Positions 1-7,958 are shown, counted from the first letter of the stretch. The stretch is DNA of 64,000 nucleotides from Propioniciclava sp. MC1595 (GCF_017569205.1 NZ_CP071870.1:992001-1056000), one strand, 5' to 3'. Numbers and translations are program-made. The notes: generated by a model not told the origin, from the sequence alone.

Positions 1-1
1 G

Positions 2-655
2 AAGGAGGCTCGGATCCGCAAGGAGGCCAAGCCGAAGCTCGAGGCCATGCAGGCCGCCCTGGAGGTGCTGAACTCCGGCAAGACGGTGTTCGCGTCCGGG
101 ATGCTGTCCTCGCCGGAGACCGCCGAGCTGCTGCGCGACCTGTTCCTGCTGACCGCCAAGCCGTTCATCTACGTCTTCAACTGCGACCAGGACGAGCTGG
201 CCAACGACGCGCTCCGCGAGAGGATGAGCGCCCTCGTCGCCCCGGCGGAGGCCGTGTTCCTCGACGCCAAGTTCGAGTCCGAGCTGGTGGAGATGGAGGA
301 GGACGAGGCGCGGGACTTCCTCGCCGAGATGGGCGTGGAGGAGCCGGGCCTCGACAAGCTCGCGCGCGTGGGTTACGACACGCTCGGCCTGCAGAGCTAC
401 CTGACCGCCGGGCCCAAGGAGGCCCGCGCCTGGACGATCCGCAAGGGCGCCACCGCGCCCGAGGCCGCCGGGGTGATCCACACCGACTTCCAGAAGGGCT
501 TCATCAAGGCCCAGATCGTCTCCTACGACGACCTCGTCGCCGCGGGCTCCGAGGCCGCCGCCAAGGCCGCGGGCAAGATGCGCCTCGAGGGCAAGGACTA
601 CGTGATGGCTGACGGCGACGTGGTCGAGTTCCGTTTTAGTCCAACGTCTAAGTAG
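2..655 (+). CDS. ychF: YchF ATPase, C-terminal part, 3' end rewritten by an integrated element
   Basis: This is the last 217 codons of YchF/OLA1, a ribosome-associated P-loop ATPase of the OBG-HflX family; the G domain lies outside the window. The visible part holds the end of the helical insertion (IRKEAKPKLEAM) and the C-terminal TGS domain (WTIRKGATAPEAAGVIHTDF, then GFIKAQIVSYDDL). The family normally ends in DGDVVEFRFNV. Here the frame reads DGDVVEFRF and then SPTSK, because the sequence switches from chromosomal to element DNA at about base 633. The protein should be nearly full length with five foreign residues replacing the last two. The family assignment is secure; any effect of the new tail is unknown. 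Confidence 0.95.
   Translation, partial: KEARIRKEAKPKLEAMQAALEVLNSGKTVFASGMLSSPETAELLRDLFLLTAKPFIYVFNCDQDELANDALRERMSALVAPAEAVFLDAKFESELVEMEEDEARDFLAEMGVEEPGLDKLARVGYDTLGLQSYLTAGPKEARAWTIRKGATAPEAAGVIHTDFQKGFIKAQIVSYDDLVAAGSEAAAKAAGKMRLEGKDYVMADGDVVEFRFSPTSK
617..650 (+). other. Left attachment site (attL) of element A in ychF
   Basis: Bases 622-633 (GGTCGAGTTCCG) are repeated exactly at 9862-9873, and the inner 8 bases GAGTTCCG also at 11549-11556. To the left the sequence is ychF. To the right it becomes more AT-rich (TTTTAGTCC) and no longer encodes the family C-terminus. A short shared core with different arms is what a large serine integrase leaves. Confidence 0.75.
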
Positions 656-695
656 CAAGACGTGGGCGGAACTCCACCAGAGAGGACCGCCCACC

Positions 696-1286
696 ATGAC
701 CACCACCGCGAACCCCAACCTGTTCTGTGAGTGCCCCGACGATCGTTGCGCCGGCTTTCACCACGCCGTTGGCGACCCGTGCGGGTGTGCCCCGCTCCCC
801 CTGGCCTGCGCCGTGTGCGGTCACGAGACCGACGCGCACCCGCGGGCGGGTGCGTGCGAGCTGTGCCCCGGCGGCGTCTGCCAGCCCATCGACGCGCCGG
901 CCACCCTGCCGGGCGAGGATGATGAAGCGGACGCCGCCGCCACGATGAACGCGCTGATCCTGCCGGACGCCCTGGGCGACGGGGACGACGCGCCGGCCCC
1001 GTCGCCGGCCCCGTCGTGCCCCAGCTGGTGCACCGAACAGGCGGAGCACACCGAGGAGGCGGCCGAGCCGCGCGGGGAGGCGTACGTGCACCGCGCCCAC
1101 GTGAGCGCGGATGGGGCGCCGTTCGTCGTGGACGTGGTGGCCTGGCAGTGGTTCGACCGGGACGCCGTTGAGCCGGCGCGCGTGCTCACGTGGACCCAAA
1201 CCCGGGACGACATGACTCCGGCGGACGCCCGCGCCTACGCCGCGGCGCTCATGGCGGCGGCGGAGCTGGCCGGCGGTGCGGCATGA
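696..1286 (+). CDS. Hypothetical protein, Cys-rich N-terminus and a CPSWC...EH domain
   Basis: A 196-residue protein whose first 65 residues contain many cysteines in CxC, CxxC and CGC settings, suggestive of metal binding. After an acidic, Ala/Pro-rich linker comes a domain starting CPSWCTEQAEH. Its layout (CxxWC, EH, a hydrophobic strand, then ADARAYAAALMAAAEL helix) recalls a small domain found in actinobacterial phages and integrative elements (DUF6907-like, from memory). A purine-rich AGAGAGGA precedes the ATG. Its stop overlaps an upstream candidate ATG of the next gene (ATGA). It is one of only two rightward genes in element A. Function unknown. Confidence 0.7.
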   Translation: MTTTANPNLFCECPDDRCAGFHHAVGDPCGCAPLPLACAVCGHETDAHPRAGACELCPGGVCQPIDAPATLPGEDDEADAAATMNALILPDALGDGDDAPAPSPAPSCPSWCTEQAEHTEEAAEPRGEAYVHRAHVSADGAPFVVDVVAWQWFDRDAVEPARVLTWTQTRDDMTPADARAYAAALMAAAELAGGAA

Positions 1287-1327
1287 GTGCCGGCCAGTTG
1301 GGGGCGGGTCGGCACAGGTGGGGTACC

Positions 1328-1903
1328 GTGGCGCGCATGTACGCCGCCCGCTTCATTGCTGTCGCCCTGGCGATCGCAGTGCTGGCCGGATGCTCGGCGA
1401 CGCCGGAGCCGGTTGCGACGGAGCCGACGACGGCGCCCCAACCCTCAGCCTCGGCCTCGGCGGCCTGGCCGTCGCCGTCGCACCTCATCCCGGGGACCGA
1501 ACTCAAGGCCGGCCCCCGGGAGGGTGTGGTGGAGGGCCCCACGGGCGCCCTCCTGCGCTACGTGCCACCCGTCGCCGGCTGGGCGCCGGAGTGCCGGCCG
1601 GCCTCGGCGGACGAGCTGGCAGCGATGCGCCGACACGTGCAGGCGGTCGGGAACACGCCCAGCGCCGAGCGCGGCCCGGCCGTCGCCGTTGACTTGCCGG
1701 AACCCGGCTGGTCGGTCGTCGCCTACTGGAACACGTGGGCCAACGGCGAGGAGCATGACGCGGCGTTCGTGCGCGGTGCCAACGGCTACGCCTCGGGGAT
1801 CGGCTGGGCGTGGCCGGGGACGCACACCTACGGGGGCGCGGCATTCGCAGACGGCCCCGAAGCGCTTAGGGCCGCCCGTGAGTGCGTGGGCGCAACGCCC
1901 TAG
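1328..1903 (+). CDS. Predicted lipoprotein of unknown function
   Basis: A 191-residue protein with a lipoprotein signal: a hydrophobic stretch after ARFIAVALAIAV and the lipobox LAGC, so Cys is the expected acylated first residue, followed by a Thr/Pro/Ser/Ala-rich linker. The mature part is Trp-rich with no family I recognise. I chose the GTG at 1328 because AGGTGGGG lies at a good spacing before it; an ATG at 1337 or a coupled ATG at 1283 are alternatives. Its stop codon shares the bases CTAG with the stop of the convergent next gene. A membrane-anchored outer-surface protein on an element could act in superinfection exclusion, but nothing in the sequence shows that. Confidence 0.7.
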   Translation: MARMYAARFIAVALAIAVLAGCSATPEPVATEPTTAPQPSASASAAWPSPSHLIPGTELKAGPREGVVEGPTGALLRYVPPVAGWAPECRPASADELAAMRRHVQAVGNTPSAERGPAVAVDLPEPGWSVVAYWNTWANGEEHDAAFVRGANGYASGIGWAWPGTHTYGGAAFADGPEALRAARECVGATP

Positions 1904-2328
1904 ATGTAGACCGAGAGGCGCTCCCACGTCTTGCGACCCACAACGCCGTCAGCGTCGAGGCCGGCCCACGTCTGGTACTTGCGGATCGCGGCGTCGCTCT
2001 TGCTGCCGAGGATGCCGTCCACGACCAGCGGCGCGAAGCTGAGGCCGAAAGCCTCGCGCGCGATGTTCAGCTGGCGCTGAATCCGCGCGGTGACGCTGCC
2101 GGCGCCGTTCGCGCGATTGATGGAGCACCAGGTGGTCGAGTGCGCGCCGGTGTAGTTCTGGGAGGCGAACGGAGCGCAGCCGCCGCTGCCGTAGGCGTCG
2201 CGGTCGGCGTCGTTGTAGCCGGTGCGCTTCTTGCGCCAGCCGGGGGCGAGCTCCCCATAGCAGGCGTAATCCTTGCCGGTGTAGACCCGGCCGGGGCGGC
2301 AGGCCGCCCACGAGTTGCTGAAGGACAC
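1900..2328 (-). CDS. Peptidoglycan-binding domain protein
   Basis: A 142-residue protein. The C-terminal 75 residues form a PG_binding_1-type three-helix domain (VDGILGSKSDAAIRKYQ, then DADGVVGRKTWERL). The N-terminal half has several Cys and aromatic residues (CRPGRVYTGKDYACYGEL) and no recognised domain. No signal peptide is seen, as in phage endolysin-type proteins that rely on a holin. I chose the GTG at 2328 because AAGGAGGGG lies just upstream; the frame continues further but looks non-coding there. It may be a cell-wall binding or lysis-related protein of element A; no catalytic domain is visible. Confidence 0.75.
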   Translation of the reverse strand: MSFSNSWAACRPGRVYTGKDYACYGELAPGWRKKRTGYNDADRDAYGSGGCAPFASQNYTGAHSTTWCSINRANGAGSVTARIQRQLNIAREAFGLSFAPLVVDGILGSKSDAAIRKYQTWAGLDADGVVGRKTWERLSVYI

Positions 2329-2386
2329 GGGGGCCCCTCCTTTTCTGCCGCGCGTGGCGGCGGTTGGGCTGGCGCTCGCTATGGCG

Positions 2387-3079
2387 TCAGCTGAACAGGG
2401 CGCCTCGTGGGTCACTACCGGCCCTCGGGGCGTCGCTCGGTGGCGTCGCCTGGGCGTCGCCGAATGTCGCATCCTGAGCGGGGACAACCTCGCCGGCCAC
2501 GACGTGGGCGGAGCCGGCGGCCAGAGCGCGCTTGCGACGCTCCCGGCCACGCGCGGCCAGCTCGTCGGCGTTCTCGACCTCGATCCTCAGCCGGAGCATG
2601 GCGGCCGGGTTGATCCCGAGGCGGTCGGAGAGTTGGCGCGCCTCGCCGGCGGCGCGGAGGTCGCCCCGTTCGGCTTTGGTCATGAACCGGACGTACAGGG
2701 CGACCTCCCGGACGGTGGCCGGCGACTCGGCCCACAGGGTGGCCTGCGGCGACTTCCACAGGTCGGCCCAGTGGGCCAGCTCGGACGCCTCGGCGCCGTC
2801 CATCATGCCGTCCAGGGTGGCCAGCTCGACCTCAGCCTCGGCGACCCGCTTGCGCAGCCGGTAGCGCTTGCGGCGGTCGTCCTCGGCCTCGAGGTCGGCC
2901 TGCCAGCCGGCCAGGCGCTCGGCGACGCCCTCGCGCTCCCGCTGCAACCCGACGTCCGCCCCGGAGAGCGGCCAGGCGGGCGCCTTGGCGTCCGGGACCG
3001 CGGCCAGCTGGCGGAACCCCGACCCGCGGGCGCCGTGGCGCCTCTCGCGCGCTCCCCGCTTCGGCGGCGGCCCGGGCAT
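2387..3079 (-). CDS. Phage terminase small subunit
   Basis: A 230-residue protein. It starts MPGPPPKRG, the basic Gly/Pro-rich opening usual in actinophage small terminases, then a charged helical region. The core at about residues 98-170 is WADLWKSPQATLW, EVALYVRFMTKAERGDL and ARQLSDRLGINPAAMLRLR, the pattern of the P27/actinophage TerS group. Small terminases recognise phage DNA for packaging and pass it to a large ATPase/nuclease subunit. No large subunit exists in the element. A lone TerS is the hallmark of satellites that redirect a helper phage's packaging machine. Its ATG overlaps the stop of the upstream gene (ATGA). Confidence 0.8.
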   Translation of the reverse strand: MPGPPPKRGARERRHGARGSGFRQLAAVPDAKAPAWPLSGADVGLQREREGVAERLAGWQADLEAEDDRRKRYRLRKRVAEAEVELATLDGMMDGAEASELAHWADLWKSPQATLWAESPATVREVALYVRFMTKAERGDLRAAGEARQLSDRLGINPAAMLRLRIEVENADELAARGRERRKRALAAGSAHVVAGEVVPAQDATFGDAQATPPSDAPRAGSDPRGALFS

Positions 3080-3288
3080 CAGCCGGCCACCCTTCGGCGG
3101 TCCCGGGCGCGCTCACGGGCCCGCGCCCGGTCGCTCGCGCGACGCCGGCGGGCCCGGGCCTTGTGCGTCGGCCAGTCAGTCGGCGCCGGCGCAGACCTCA
3201 GAGCACCCCGGATACGGTCGTCCAGGGTGGGCACCGGCCGCGCCGGCTTGGCGTCCGGCCGGCCGGTGCGCTTCGTGGCCTGTCTCAT
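3079..3288 (-). CDS. Small Arg-rich protein upstream of terS
   Basis: A 69-residue, strongly basic protein: the last 25 residues are nearly all Arg, Ala and Asp (RARRRRASDRARARERARDRR). The ATG at 3288 is supported by AGGAGG seven bases upstream. The stop overlaps the terS start (ATGA), so the two are probably translationally coupled. It could bind nucleic acid or assist packaging, but no family is recognised. Confidence 0.55.
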   Translation of the reverse strand: MRQATKRTGRPDAKPARPVPTLDDRIRGALRSAPAPTDWPTHKARARRRRASDRARARERARDRRRVAG

Positions 3289-3324
3289 CGATCCTCCTGT
3301 GTCCGTCGCGTGCTTGTCGCCCAT

Positions 3325-3697
3325 GTCGCCCCGGCTGGGGAACCCTCCGGCGTCAAAGTCGGCAGCATCTCCCCGTGGAGGCTGGGAGGGGGTGGGGGGG
3401 GGGTCCCCACCCCCCTCGGCTTGGTCGAGGGCCGACGGCGTCCAGCTCGGCGAAAGGGGAACCAGTCCAAAGCTGAGCGGACGCCGTCGGCGGTCGGGCC
3501 GGCGGCCGGTGCGGTCGAGGGAAAGGAGACCTCGAGCGCGGTCCGGCCGCCGGGTTGCCGGCCGTGGGTCCGAGCACCAGGCGAGAGGGTGCGCCCGTGC
3601 GACTCCGCGCGCGTCCTGTCGTGTGCGTCGAGGACTCGGCCGGCGGCGCGCGCGGGCATGGAAGCGAACGGCACAACCAGGGCCAGCGCGCGCGGGT
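3325..3697. other. Gap between small genes; no convincing gene, contains a G10 tract
   Basis: I see no gene here that I trust. A minus-strand frame from 3701 to 3285 has ATGA overlaps at both ends, but its translation is low complexity and includes PPPPPP from the homopolymer, so I left it out. Bases 3385-3420 hold G-rich DNA with ten consecutive G (3394-3403) followed by TCCCCACCCCC, which can fold back. The run is a plausible slippage or sequencing-error site, so a real gene could be hidden by a frameshift. Confidence 0.4.
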
Positions 3698-3904
3698 TCA
3701 TCGGGGGCGGGGCTGGTAGTCGGTGCCTTCAGTCCAGCGGTGGCCCTTGGCCTTGGCGCGGAGCTTGTCGTCGAACGCGCGCGCCTGGGCGGTGCGGTCG
3801 TCGAGGATGACCGTCTCGGCGGGGGTGGGCCGGTTGGGTCGGCTGGCGTCGGCGATCATCGCGGCGAACTGCTTCGCGGCGTGGCTGTCGTCGGGGGTGC
3901 TCAT
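3698..3904 (-). CDS. Small hypothetical protein
   Basis: A 68-residue hydrophilic protein (starts MSTPDDSHAAKQFAAMIAD) with a helical N-terminal half and a basic C-terminus ending QPRPR. No family recognised. It sits in the minus-strand series between the terminase side and the regulator side of element A, 27 bases after the preceding gene. Confidence 0.5.
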   Translation of the reverse strand: MSTPDDSHAAKQFAAMIADASRPNRPTPAETVILDDRTAQARAFDDKLRAKAKGHRWTEGTDYQPRPR

Positions 3905-3931
3905 CGGTGGGGGCCTCTCGTGGGTGGGGGG

Positions 3932-4702
3932 TCAGTAGCCGCGGCGGCGGTCGTGGTGGCCGGCGGCCTCGGCGTCGGCGTCGCGCCGGCTGGCGACCAG
4001 GCGGGGTTGGGCGCCGCAGTGGGTGGCGAACGTGTAGACGTTGCCGCGGGGTTGGGCGCCGGGCATGCCCTCGTGGATGTAGCGGTCCCACGCCTGCGGC
4101 GTGAAGTGGAACCAGGCGTGAACCTCGGCGGACGGGTAGCGCAGCCCAGCGGGGCCGGTGAGGTTCCAGCACGTGGCCACGGCGCGGCCGAGGTGGGTTT
4201 CGAGGTGCTGGCGGCGGTCACGTTCGGCGCCGGTGATCGTCGGGTCGTCGGCCTGCCAGAAGTCGGCGGCCCGGTCGGCGTAGAGGTCGCCGAGGATGGC
4301 CAGCAGCTCGGGCGCGTGCCGGCGGATCGCCTGCCGGCGTGTGCCGTCGAGGACGGCCAGGACCTGGGCGGCGTACTTGGCGCCATGGGTGGCGACCAGG
4401 CCGGCCAGGGTCGAGCGGGTGAACCGTTCGGCGTGGTCGTCGGCGCGGAGGTCGTCGAGGGTGAACGCCGGCTCGGTGGCGGTGAGCGTGTCGAGTCGGA
4501 CGGCCAGGTCGCCCAGCTCGGCGAGCTCGTCGGCCAGGGTGGCAGGCATCGGCAGGTCGAGGGCGTCGAAGGCGGCGCACAGGTCGCCGAACCGGTTGGT
4601 GGGGTCGCCGAAGTTGTCGGCGGTGGACGACATGCGGATGCGCGCGTTGTCGGCTCTGACGGTGGCGGCCGGGACGCCGGCCGGCGTGGTGCGGGTGCTC
4701 AT
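3932..4702 (-). CDS. Hypothetical protein of element A
   Basis: A 256-residue soluble, mainly helical protein. Its middle (FTRSTLAGLVATHGAKYAA, RRQAIRRHAPELLAILGDL) looks like packed helices. The C-terminal part is rich in Trp, Tyr and His (HAWFHFTPQAWDRYIHEG). No signal peptide, membrane segment or known motif was found. Its ATG overlaps the stop of the upstream HTH gene (ATGA), so the two are probably co-translated. Function unknown. Confidence 0.65.
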   Translation of the reverse strand: MSTRTTPAGVPAATVRADNARIRMSSTADNFGDPTNRFGDLCAAFDALDLPMPATLADELAELGDLAVRLDTLTATEPAFTLDDLRADDHAERFTRSTLAGLVATHGAKYAAQVLAVLDGTRRQAIRRHAPELLAILGDLYADRAADFWQADDPTITGAERDRRQHLETHLGRAVATCWNLTGPAGLRYPSAEVHAWFHFTPQAWDRYIHEGMPGAQPRGNVYTFATHCGAQPRLVASRRDADAEAAGHHDRRRGY

Positions 4703-5115
4703 GGGGTCGATCCTTCGAGGTGGTCGTCGAGGGTGCGGGAGGGGATCAGCCAGCGGCCGCCGGTGAACCGGCCGTCGAGCTGAGGCGCCAGCCGGGTGGC
4801 TTGGCGGCGGCTCACCCCGAGGAGGGCGGCGGCCTCGCTGGTGCTCATCATGGGTTCAGGCTCGTCGATCGGCTCGGCGGGTATGTCCTCGTGTCCTCCC
4901 GGGGACAGGACGCCGGCCAGTCGATCGAGGGCGCGGGACGGTGGCAGGCCGTCGCGGCGGCGTTCGCGTTGGGCGACCCGGACGGCGTAAGCCACCGCAT
5001 CGACGGCAGGGCCGGCCAGGAGCACGACGGGGCCGACGCGGGTGCAGACCTCGGGGCCGGCGTCCTGGGCGATCCTGACCCCGCGTGGCGCGTGTGGCGT
5101 GGTGCTCTGGCTCAC
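4699..5115 (-). CDS. Helix-turn-helix protein, excisionase/MerR-like fold
   Basis: A 138-residue protein. The C-terminal 50 residues form a winged-helix HTH_17-type domain: MSTSEAAALLGVSRRQATRL is the helix-turn-helix and GGRWLIPSRTLDDHLEG is the wing and last helix. Such domains occur in excisionases and small regulators of integrative elements. The first 85 residues have no recognised fold. It overlaps both neighbours by four bases, between whiB and an unknown. It could be the recombination directionality factor or a regulator of element A; the sequence does not decide between them. Confidence 0.7.
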   Translation of the reverse strand: MSQSTTPHAPRGVRIAQDAGPEVCTRVGPVVLLAGPAVDAVAYAVRVAQRERRRDGLPPSRALDRLAGVLSPGGHEDIPAEPIDEPEPMMSTSEAAALLGVSRRQATRLAPQLDGRFTGGRWLIPSRTLDDHLEGSTP

Positions 5116-5369
5116 GCTGCCCCCTCGGCTGCCGCGTGGGCGGCTCGAGCGGCTTGGCGGCCGGCCGGCGTGCCCATGTCATGGCCGGCCCACACGCCCC
5201 ACGTCGCGCCGAGGTCGAGGGCGGCGGCCAGGCACGCGCCGGCCACCGGGCAGAACGGGCAGTAGCCGGCGGCCTCGGCCCGATCGGCGGCCTTCTCGGA
5301 CGTCCACAGGCCGCGCGGGAGCTTGGGCTCGGTGCAGGCCGTCCACGGGGCGGCGGTCGTCGTCGTCAT
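5112..5369 (-). CDS. WhiB-family Fe-S protein on element A
   Basis: An 85-residue WhiB-like protein. The four cluster cysteines are C12, C37, C40 and C46, in the family pattern CxxCxxxxxC for the last three (CPFCPVAGAC), followed by the turn GVWAG. WhiB proteins are actinobacterial [4Fe-4S] partners of the primary sigma factor and change promoter choice. Several actinophages carry WhiB homologues that interfere with the host WhiB. The gene is in the overlapping minus-strand series, between the AP2 and HTH genes, so it is a good candidate for control of the element, the helper phage or the host. Confidence 0.88.
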   Translation of the reverse strand: MTTTTAAPWTACTEPKLPRGLWTSEKAADRAEAAGYCPFCPVAGACLAAALDLGATWGVWAGHDMGTPAGRQAARAAHAAAEGAA

Positions 5370-5653
5370 GGCGTGGTCCTCTCGTCGGTGGTGCTGGCGT
5401 CCCGGACGCCGTCGGGGTCGAGCGTCAGGCCGGCCACATGCTGGGCGTTGGTCCAGGCGTTGGGCCCGTGAAGGTCGAGGGCGGCCAGGTCGTAGGCGTG
5501 GGCGGCGGCCTCAGGGGTGGAGTGCAGGCCGAGGTGGACGGGCCGGCCGTCGCGGCGGATGCTGGCCTGCCACTTGTCCCCGGCTCGGGTGACGCCCTTG
5601 AACCCGGTCGAGTTGTCCGAGCGGAGGGCGGCGCGTTGGCGGTCGTACCTCAT
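5366..5653 (-). CDS. AP2/ERF-type DNA-binding protein
   Basis: A 95-residue protein that is almost entirely an AP2-like domain: NSTGFKGVTRAGDKWQASI and then HLGLHSTPEAAAHAYDLAAL, giving a three-strand sheet and one helix. In phages this domain usually accompanies HNH homing endonucleases; here no nuclease part is present. The start at 5653 overlaps the stop of the upstream ATPase (ATGA). It may be a DNA-binding accessory protein or the remnant of a homing endonuclease. Confidence 0.75.
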   Translation of the reverse strand: MRYDRQRAALRSDNSTGFKGVTRAGDKWQASIRRDGRPVHLGLHSTPEAAAHAYDLAALDLHGPNAWTNAQHVAGLTLDPDGVRDASTTDERTTP

Positions 5654-7401
5654 GGCCGGCCACCCTCGGCCTGCGTCGTTTCCGCGTCGGCACCTTCGCT
5701 GCCGAACGTCCCCGAACCTGAACCTCCCCAAATACAGGGGAGGTTCGGTAGGTTCGGAAGGTCCCGGCCCGGTAGGTTCTCGGCATGTTCGGCACCTTCG
5801 GGACGTCCGAGCTTGTAGGTGATCCCTCCACCGCGGCCGGCCCGCTTCTCGACGGCGAGCGCCCCGGCCGCGGCCATGGCGTTCCGGACGTTGGTGAACG
5901 CGCCGTCCTTGCGGCCGACAGCGTCGGCCAACTCCTTGCCGCTCAGCCCCTCGGGATGGACGGACAGCACGGCCAGGATGGCGGCGGCGGTGTCAACGTC
6001 TCGCCGTTCCTCACCGGCGGCCTTGCGCGAGCCGGCGCCTGACAGGCTCAGCGTTCGCGTGTCCGGGTCGAAGTCGAGCGCGTCCTCCTCGAGGTCAACG
6101 TCTCGGCCGATGGCGCGCACGAACCGCCGGCCGCCCTTGTCGTCGTCCTCCTTGGTCAGGAGGACGATGCTGTCGGCCCAGTCCTCCAGGGCGGACGCCC
6201 CGCGGACGCGCTCCCCCTGCCACCCCGCGTGGGCGGTGAGGATGAGGTCGAGGGCGCCGACCTCGGCGCGGGCGAACCGGTCGAGGTCGGCAAGCCACGC
6301 CGTCACTTCGCCGATGTCGTTCTGCGACTGGCCGGAGTAGGCGCGGCCGAACGGGTCAACGATGAGCGACTCGACCCGCTGGGCGCGCAGCAGTTCGGCC
6401 AAGTCGGCGCGGTCCTCGGGATCGGCCAACGGGTTCCGCCGGCCGCGGAGGTTGACCAGGAACAGCCGATCAGCCGGCACCCCGACGTCGGCCGCCCACC
6501 GCGCCAGCTGGGCGGCGCTCACCTCGAAGTTGAGGAATGCGGCCCGGGCGTCGGGCGCGATCGGCCGAACGGCCAGCGACCCGAGGAACGGCGCGCCGGT
6601 GATGAGCGATCGCGCGAGGTTCAGGTTGAAGGTGGTCTTGCCGGTCTTGCGCTGTGCCACGACCAGAGTGGACGCCTCCCACGGGATCAGCTCGGCGACG
6701 CGGGCGTCCGGCTCGGTCGGCCGGGCGAGCACTTCGGCGAGCGTGCCAGCGTCGAACGGCGGGGCGTCCGGGCGCCTCTCGGCGGCCAGGATGGCGCGCG
6801 CGTCGCTGTCGACCCGTAGTGCGCGGACGCGCTCGGCGACCTCTCGGGCGTGCTGGGCGCGCCGCAGTGCGTCGGCGTCGACCTCGGCGGCGGTGGAGCC
6901 TGTGAACGTCTCCCACACCTGCCCCGACTCGTCCACGTGTTCGCCGATCGTGACCAGCTGGGCGGCGTCGACCTCGGTGACGTTGGGCGGTGCGAGCTCC
7001 CGGACGCCGGACAGGTCGCGCGGCTGCGCCTTGCGGAACGCGGACGCGATCGTGCGCAGCGACTCGACCCGGGACAGGCCGGCACTCATGGCGGCCTGCA
7101 GGAGGGTGTCCCGGACGGTTGGCGCGTCGAGGGCGCCGGACGGGAACAGGCCGGCCAGGCTGAACGCTGCCGCGTTGAGGGTGTCGTTTCGCTGCCCCTC
7201 GGGTGCGCCGGCCACGGCCTCGGCCTCGCGGGCGAGGGCTGTGGCGGCGTAGCGGGTCCGGCCGTCGAGGTCGGCGACCACCACGGGCGCGCCGGTGGGC
7301 TCGGGGCGCTGGCGCGGGCCCTTGAGCGCGTCCAGCCAGGACAGGCCGCCGGACGCCGTGGGCGCCTCGGTGGCGGCCTTGGCGGGCTCGGGGCCGGTCA
7401 C
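5650..7401 (-). CDS. AAA ATPase of RepA/DnaB type, probable replication protein
   Basis: A 583-residue protein. Residues 50-130 resemble the helical region between primase and helicase in actinobacterial primase-helicases (RNDTLNAAAFSLAGLFPSG). The ATPase core has Walker A AQRKTGKTT at about residues 249-257 and Walker B SLIVDPFGRAY at about 345-355, as in the AAA_25/RepA group. A winged-helix-like segment follows near residues 480-545 (HPEGLSGKELADAVGRKDGA). The GTG start overlaps the upstream stop (GTGA). It probably unwinds or loads helicase at the element's replication origin. No primase catalytic site was seen. Confidence 0.78.
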   Translation of the reverse strand: MTGPEPAKAATEAPTASGGLSWLDALKGPRQRPEPTGAPVVVADLDGRTRYAATALAREAEAVAGAPEGQRNDTLNAAAFSLAGLFPSGALDAPTVRDTLLQAAMSAGLSRVESLRTIASAFRKAQPRDLSGVRELAPPNVTEVDAAQLVTIGEHVDESGQVWETFTGSTAAEVDADALRRAQHAREVAERVRALRVDSDARAILAAERRPDAPPFDAGTLAEVLARPTEPDARVAELIPWEASTLVVAQRKTGKTTFNLNLARSLITGAPFLGSLAVRPIAPDARAAFLNFEVSAAQLARWAADVGVPADRLFLVNLRGRRNPLADPEDRADLAELLRAQRVESLIVDPFGRAYSGQSQNDIGEVTAWLADLDRFARAEVGALDLILTAHAGWQGERVRGASALEDWADSIVLLTKEDDDKGGRRFVRAIGRDVDLEEDALDFDPDTRTLSLSGAGSRKAAGEERRDVDTAAAILAVLSVHPEGLSGKELADAVGRKDGAFTNVRNAMAAAGALAVEKRAGRGGGITYKLGRPEGAEHAENLPGRDLPNLPNLPCIWGGSGSGTFGSEGADAETTQAEGGRP

Positions 7402-7958
7402 AGGGCACCCCCGGCGGAGTCGGAGCCGTAGACGACGCGCAGGGCGCCCTCGTAGCGCAGGAAGTCGACCAGGGCGTAGGCGGCGAACCGGCCCAGCCTG
7501 AGCGCCAGGGCGCGCGGGTCGGTCGAGTGTGCGGCGACCCACTCGGCGGCGTCCGGGTCACGCCGCAGGATGGCCAGCATCAGCGACCGGGCGTCCTCGG
7601 CGACCTCGGGGGACTCGTAGGACGGCCGGACGACGTCCGGCGCCTCGGCGACCTCGTCCGGAGCCTCGCCGGCGCCCACTGGCGGCGCCTCGGCGTCCGG
7701 CGGGGTCGGGGTCAGGTAGGCGACGTGCACGCTCCCGGAGGCGCCACGGGCGGCCATGCGCGCCAGCTGGCGGGCCGCGGCGTCGGCGGTGAGGAACACG
7801 CGCCGATGCACTCGGCCGCCGGCCAGGTGGCGGGCGACGATGTACGCCGGCCCGCTGGCGGGGTCGGGCGGAGCTATGCTTGCCGTGCGCGGGCGCGCAT
7901 CCTTTCGGACGCCGTCCCCCGGTCGAGGGGGGCGGCGTTCTGCGTTGGGCTGGGTCAT
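7398..7958 (-). CDS. Hypothetical protein of element A
   Basis: A 186-residue protein without a signal peptide. A basic N-terminus is followed by a strand-rich region (PAYIVARHLAGGRVHRRVFL) and a helical C-terminus (WVAAHSTDPRALALRLGRFA). It overlaps both neighbours by four bases (ATGA upstream, GTGA downstream), directly before the ATPase. The position suggests a replication accessory role, but no family is recognised. The coding region also spans a hairpin-like stretch at about 7905-7935. Confidence 0.6.
   Translation of the reverse strand: MTQPNAERRPPRPGDGVRKDARPRTASIAPPDPASGPAYIVARHLAGGRVHRRVFLTADAAARQLARMAARGASGSVHVAYLTPTPPDAEAPPVGAGEAPDEVAEAPDVVRPSYESPEVAEDARSLMLAILRRDPDAAEWVAAHSTDPRALALRLGRFAAYALVDFLRYEGALRVVYGSDSAGGAL

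Noticed and set aside
3285-3701. 138-codon minus-strand frame with ATGA overlaps at both ends
   Set aside because: The translation is low complexity and crosses a C10 run. The downstream start at 3288 has its own AGGAGG. Kept only as a finding.
2315-4783. Open frame of about 820 codons on the plus strand in element A
   Set aside because: It covers the terS region in antisense and has repetitive Gly/Val/Arg composition; the overlapping minus-strand genes have motifs and ribosome sites.
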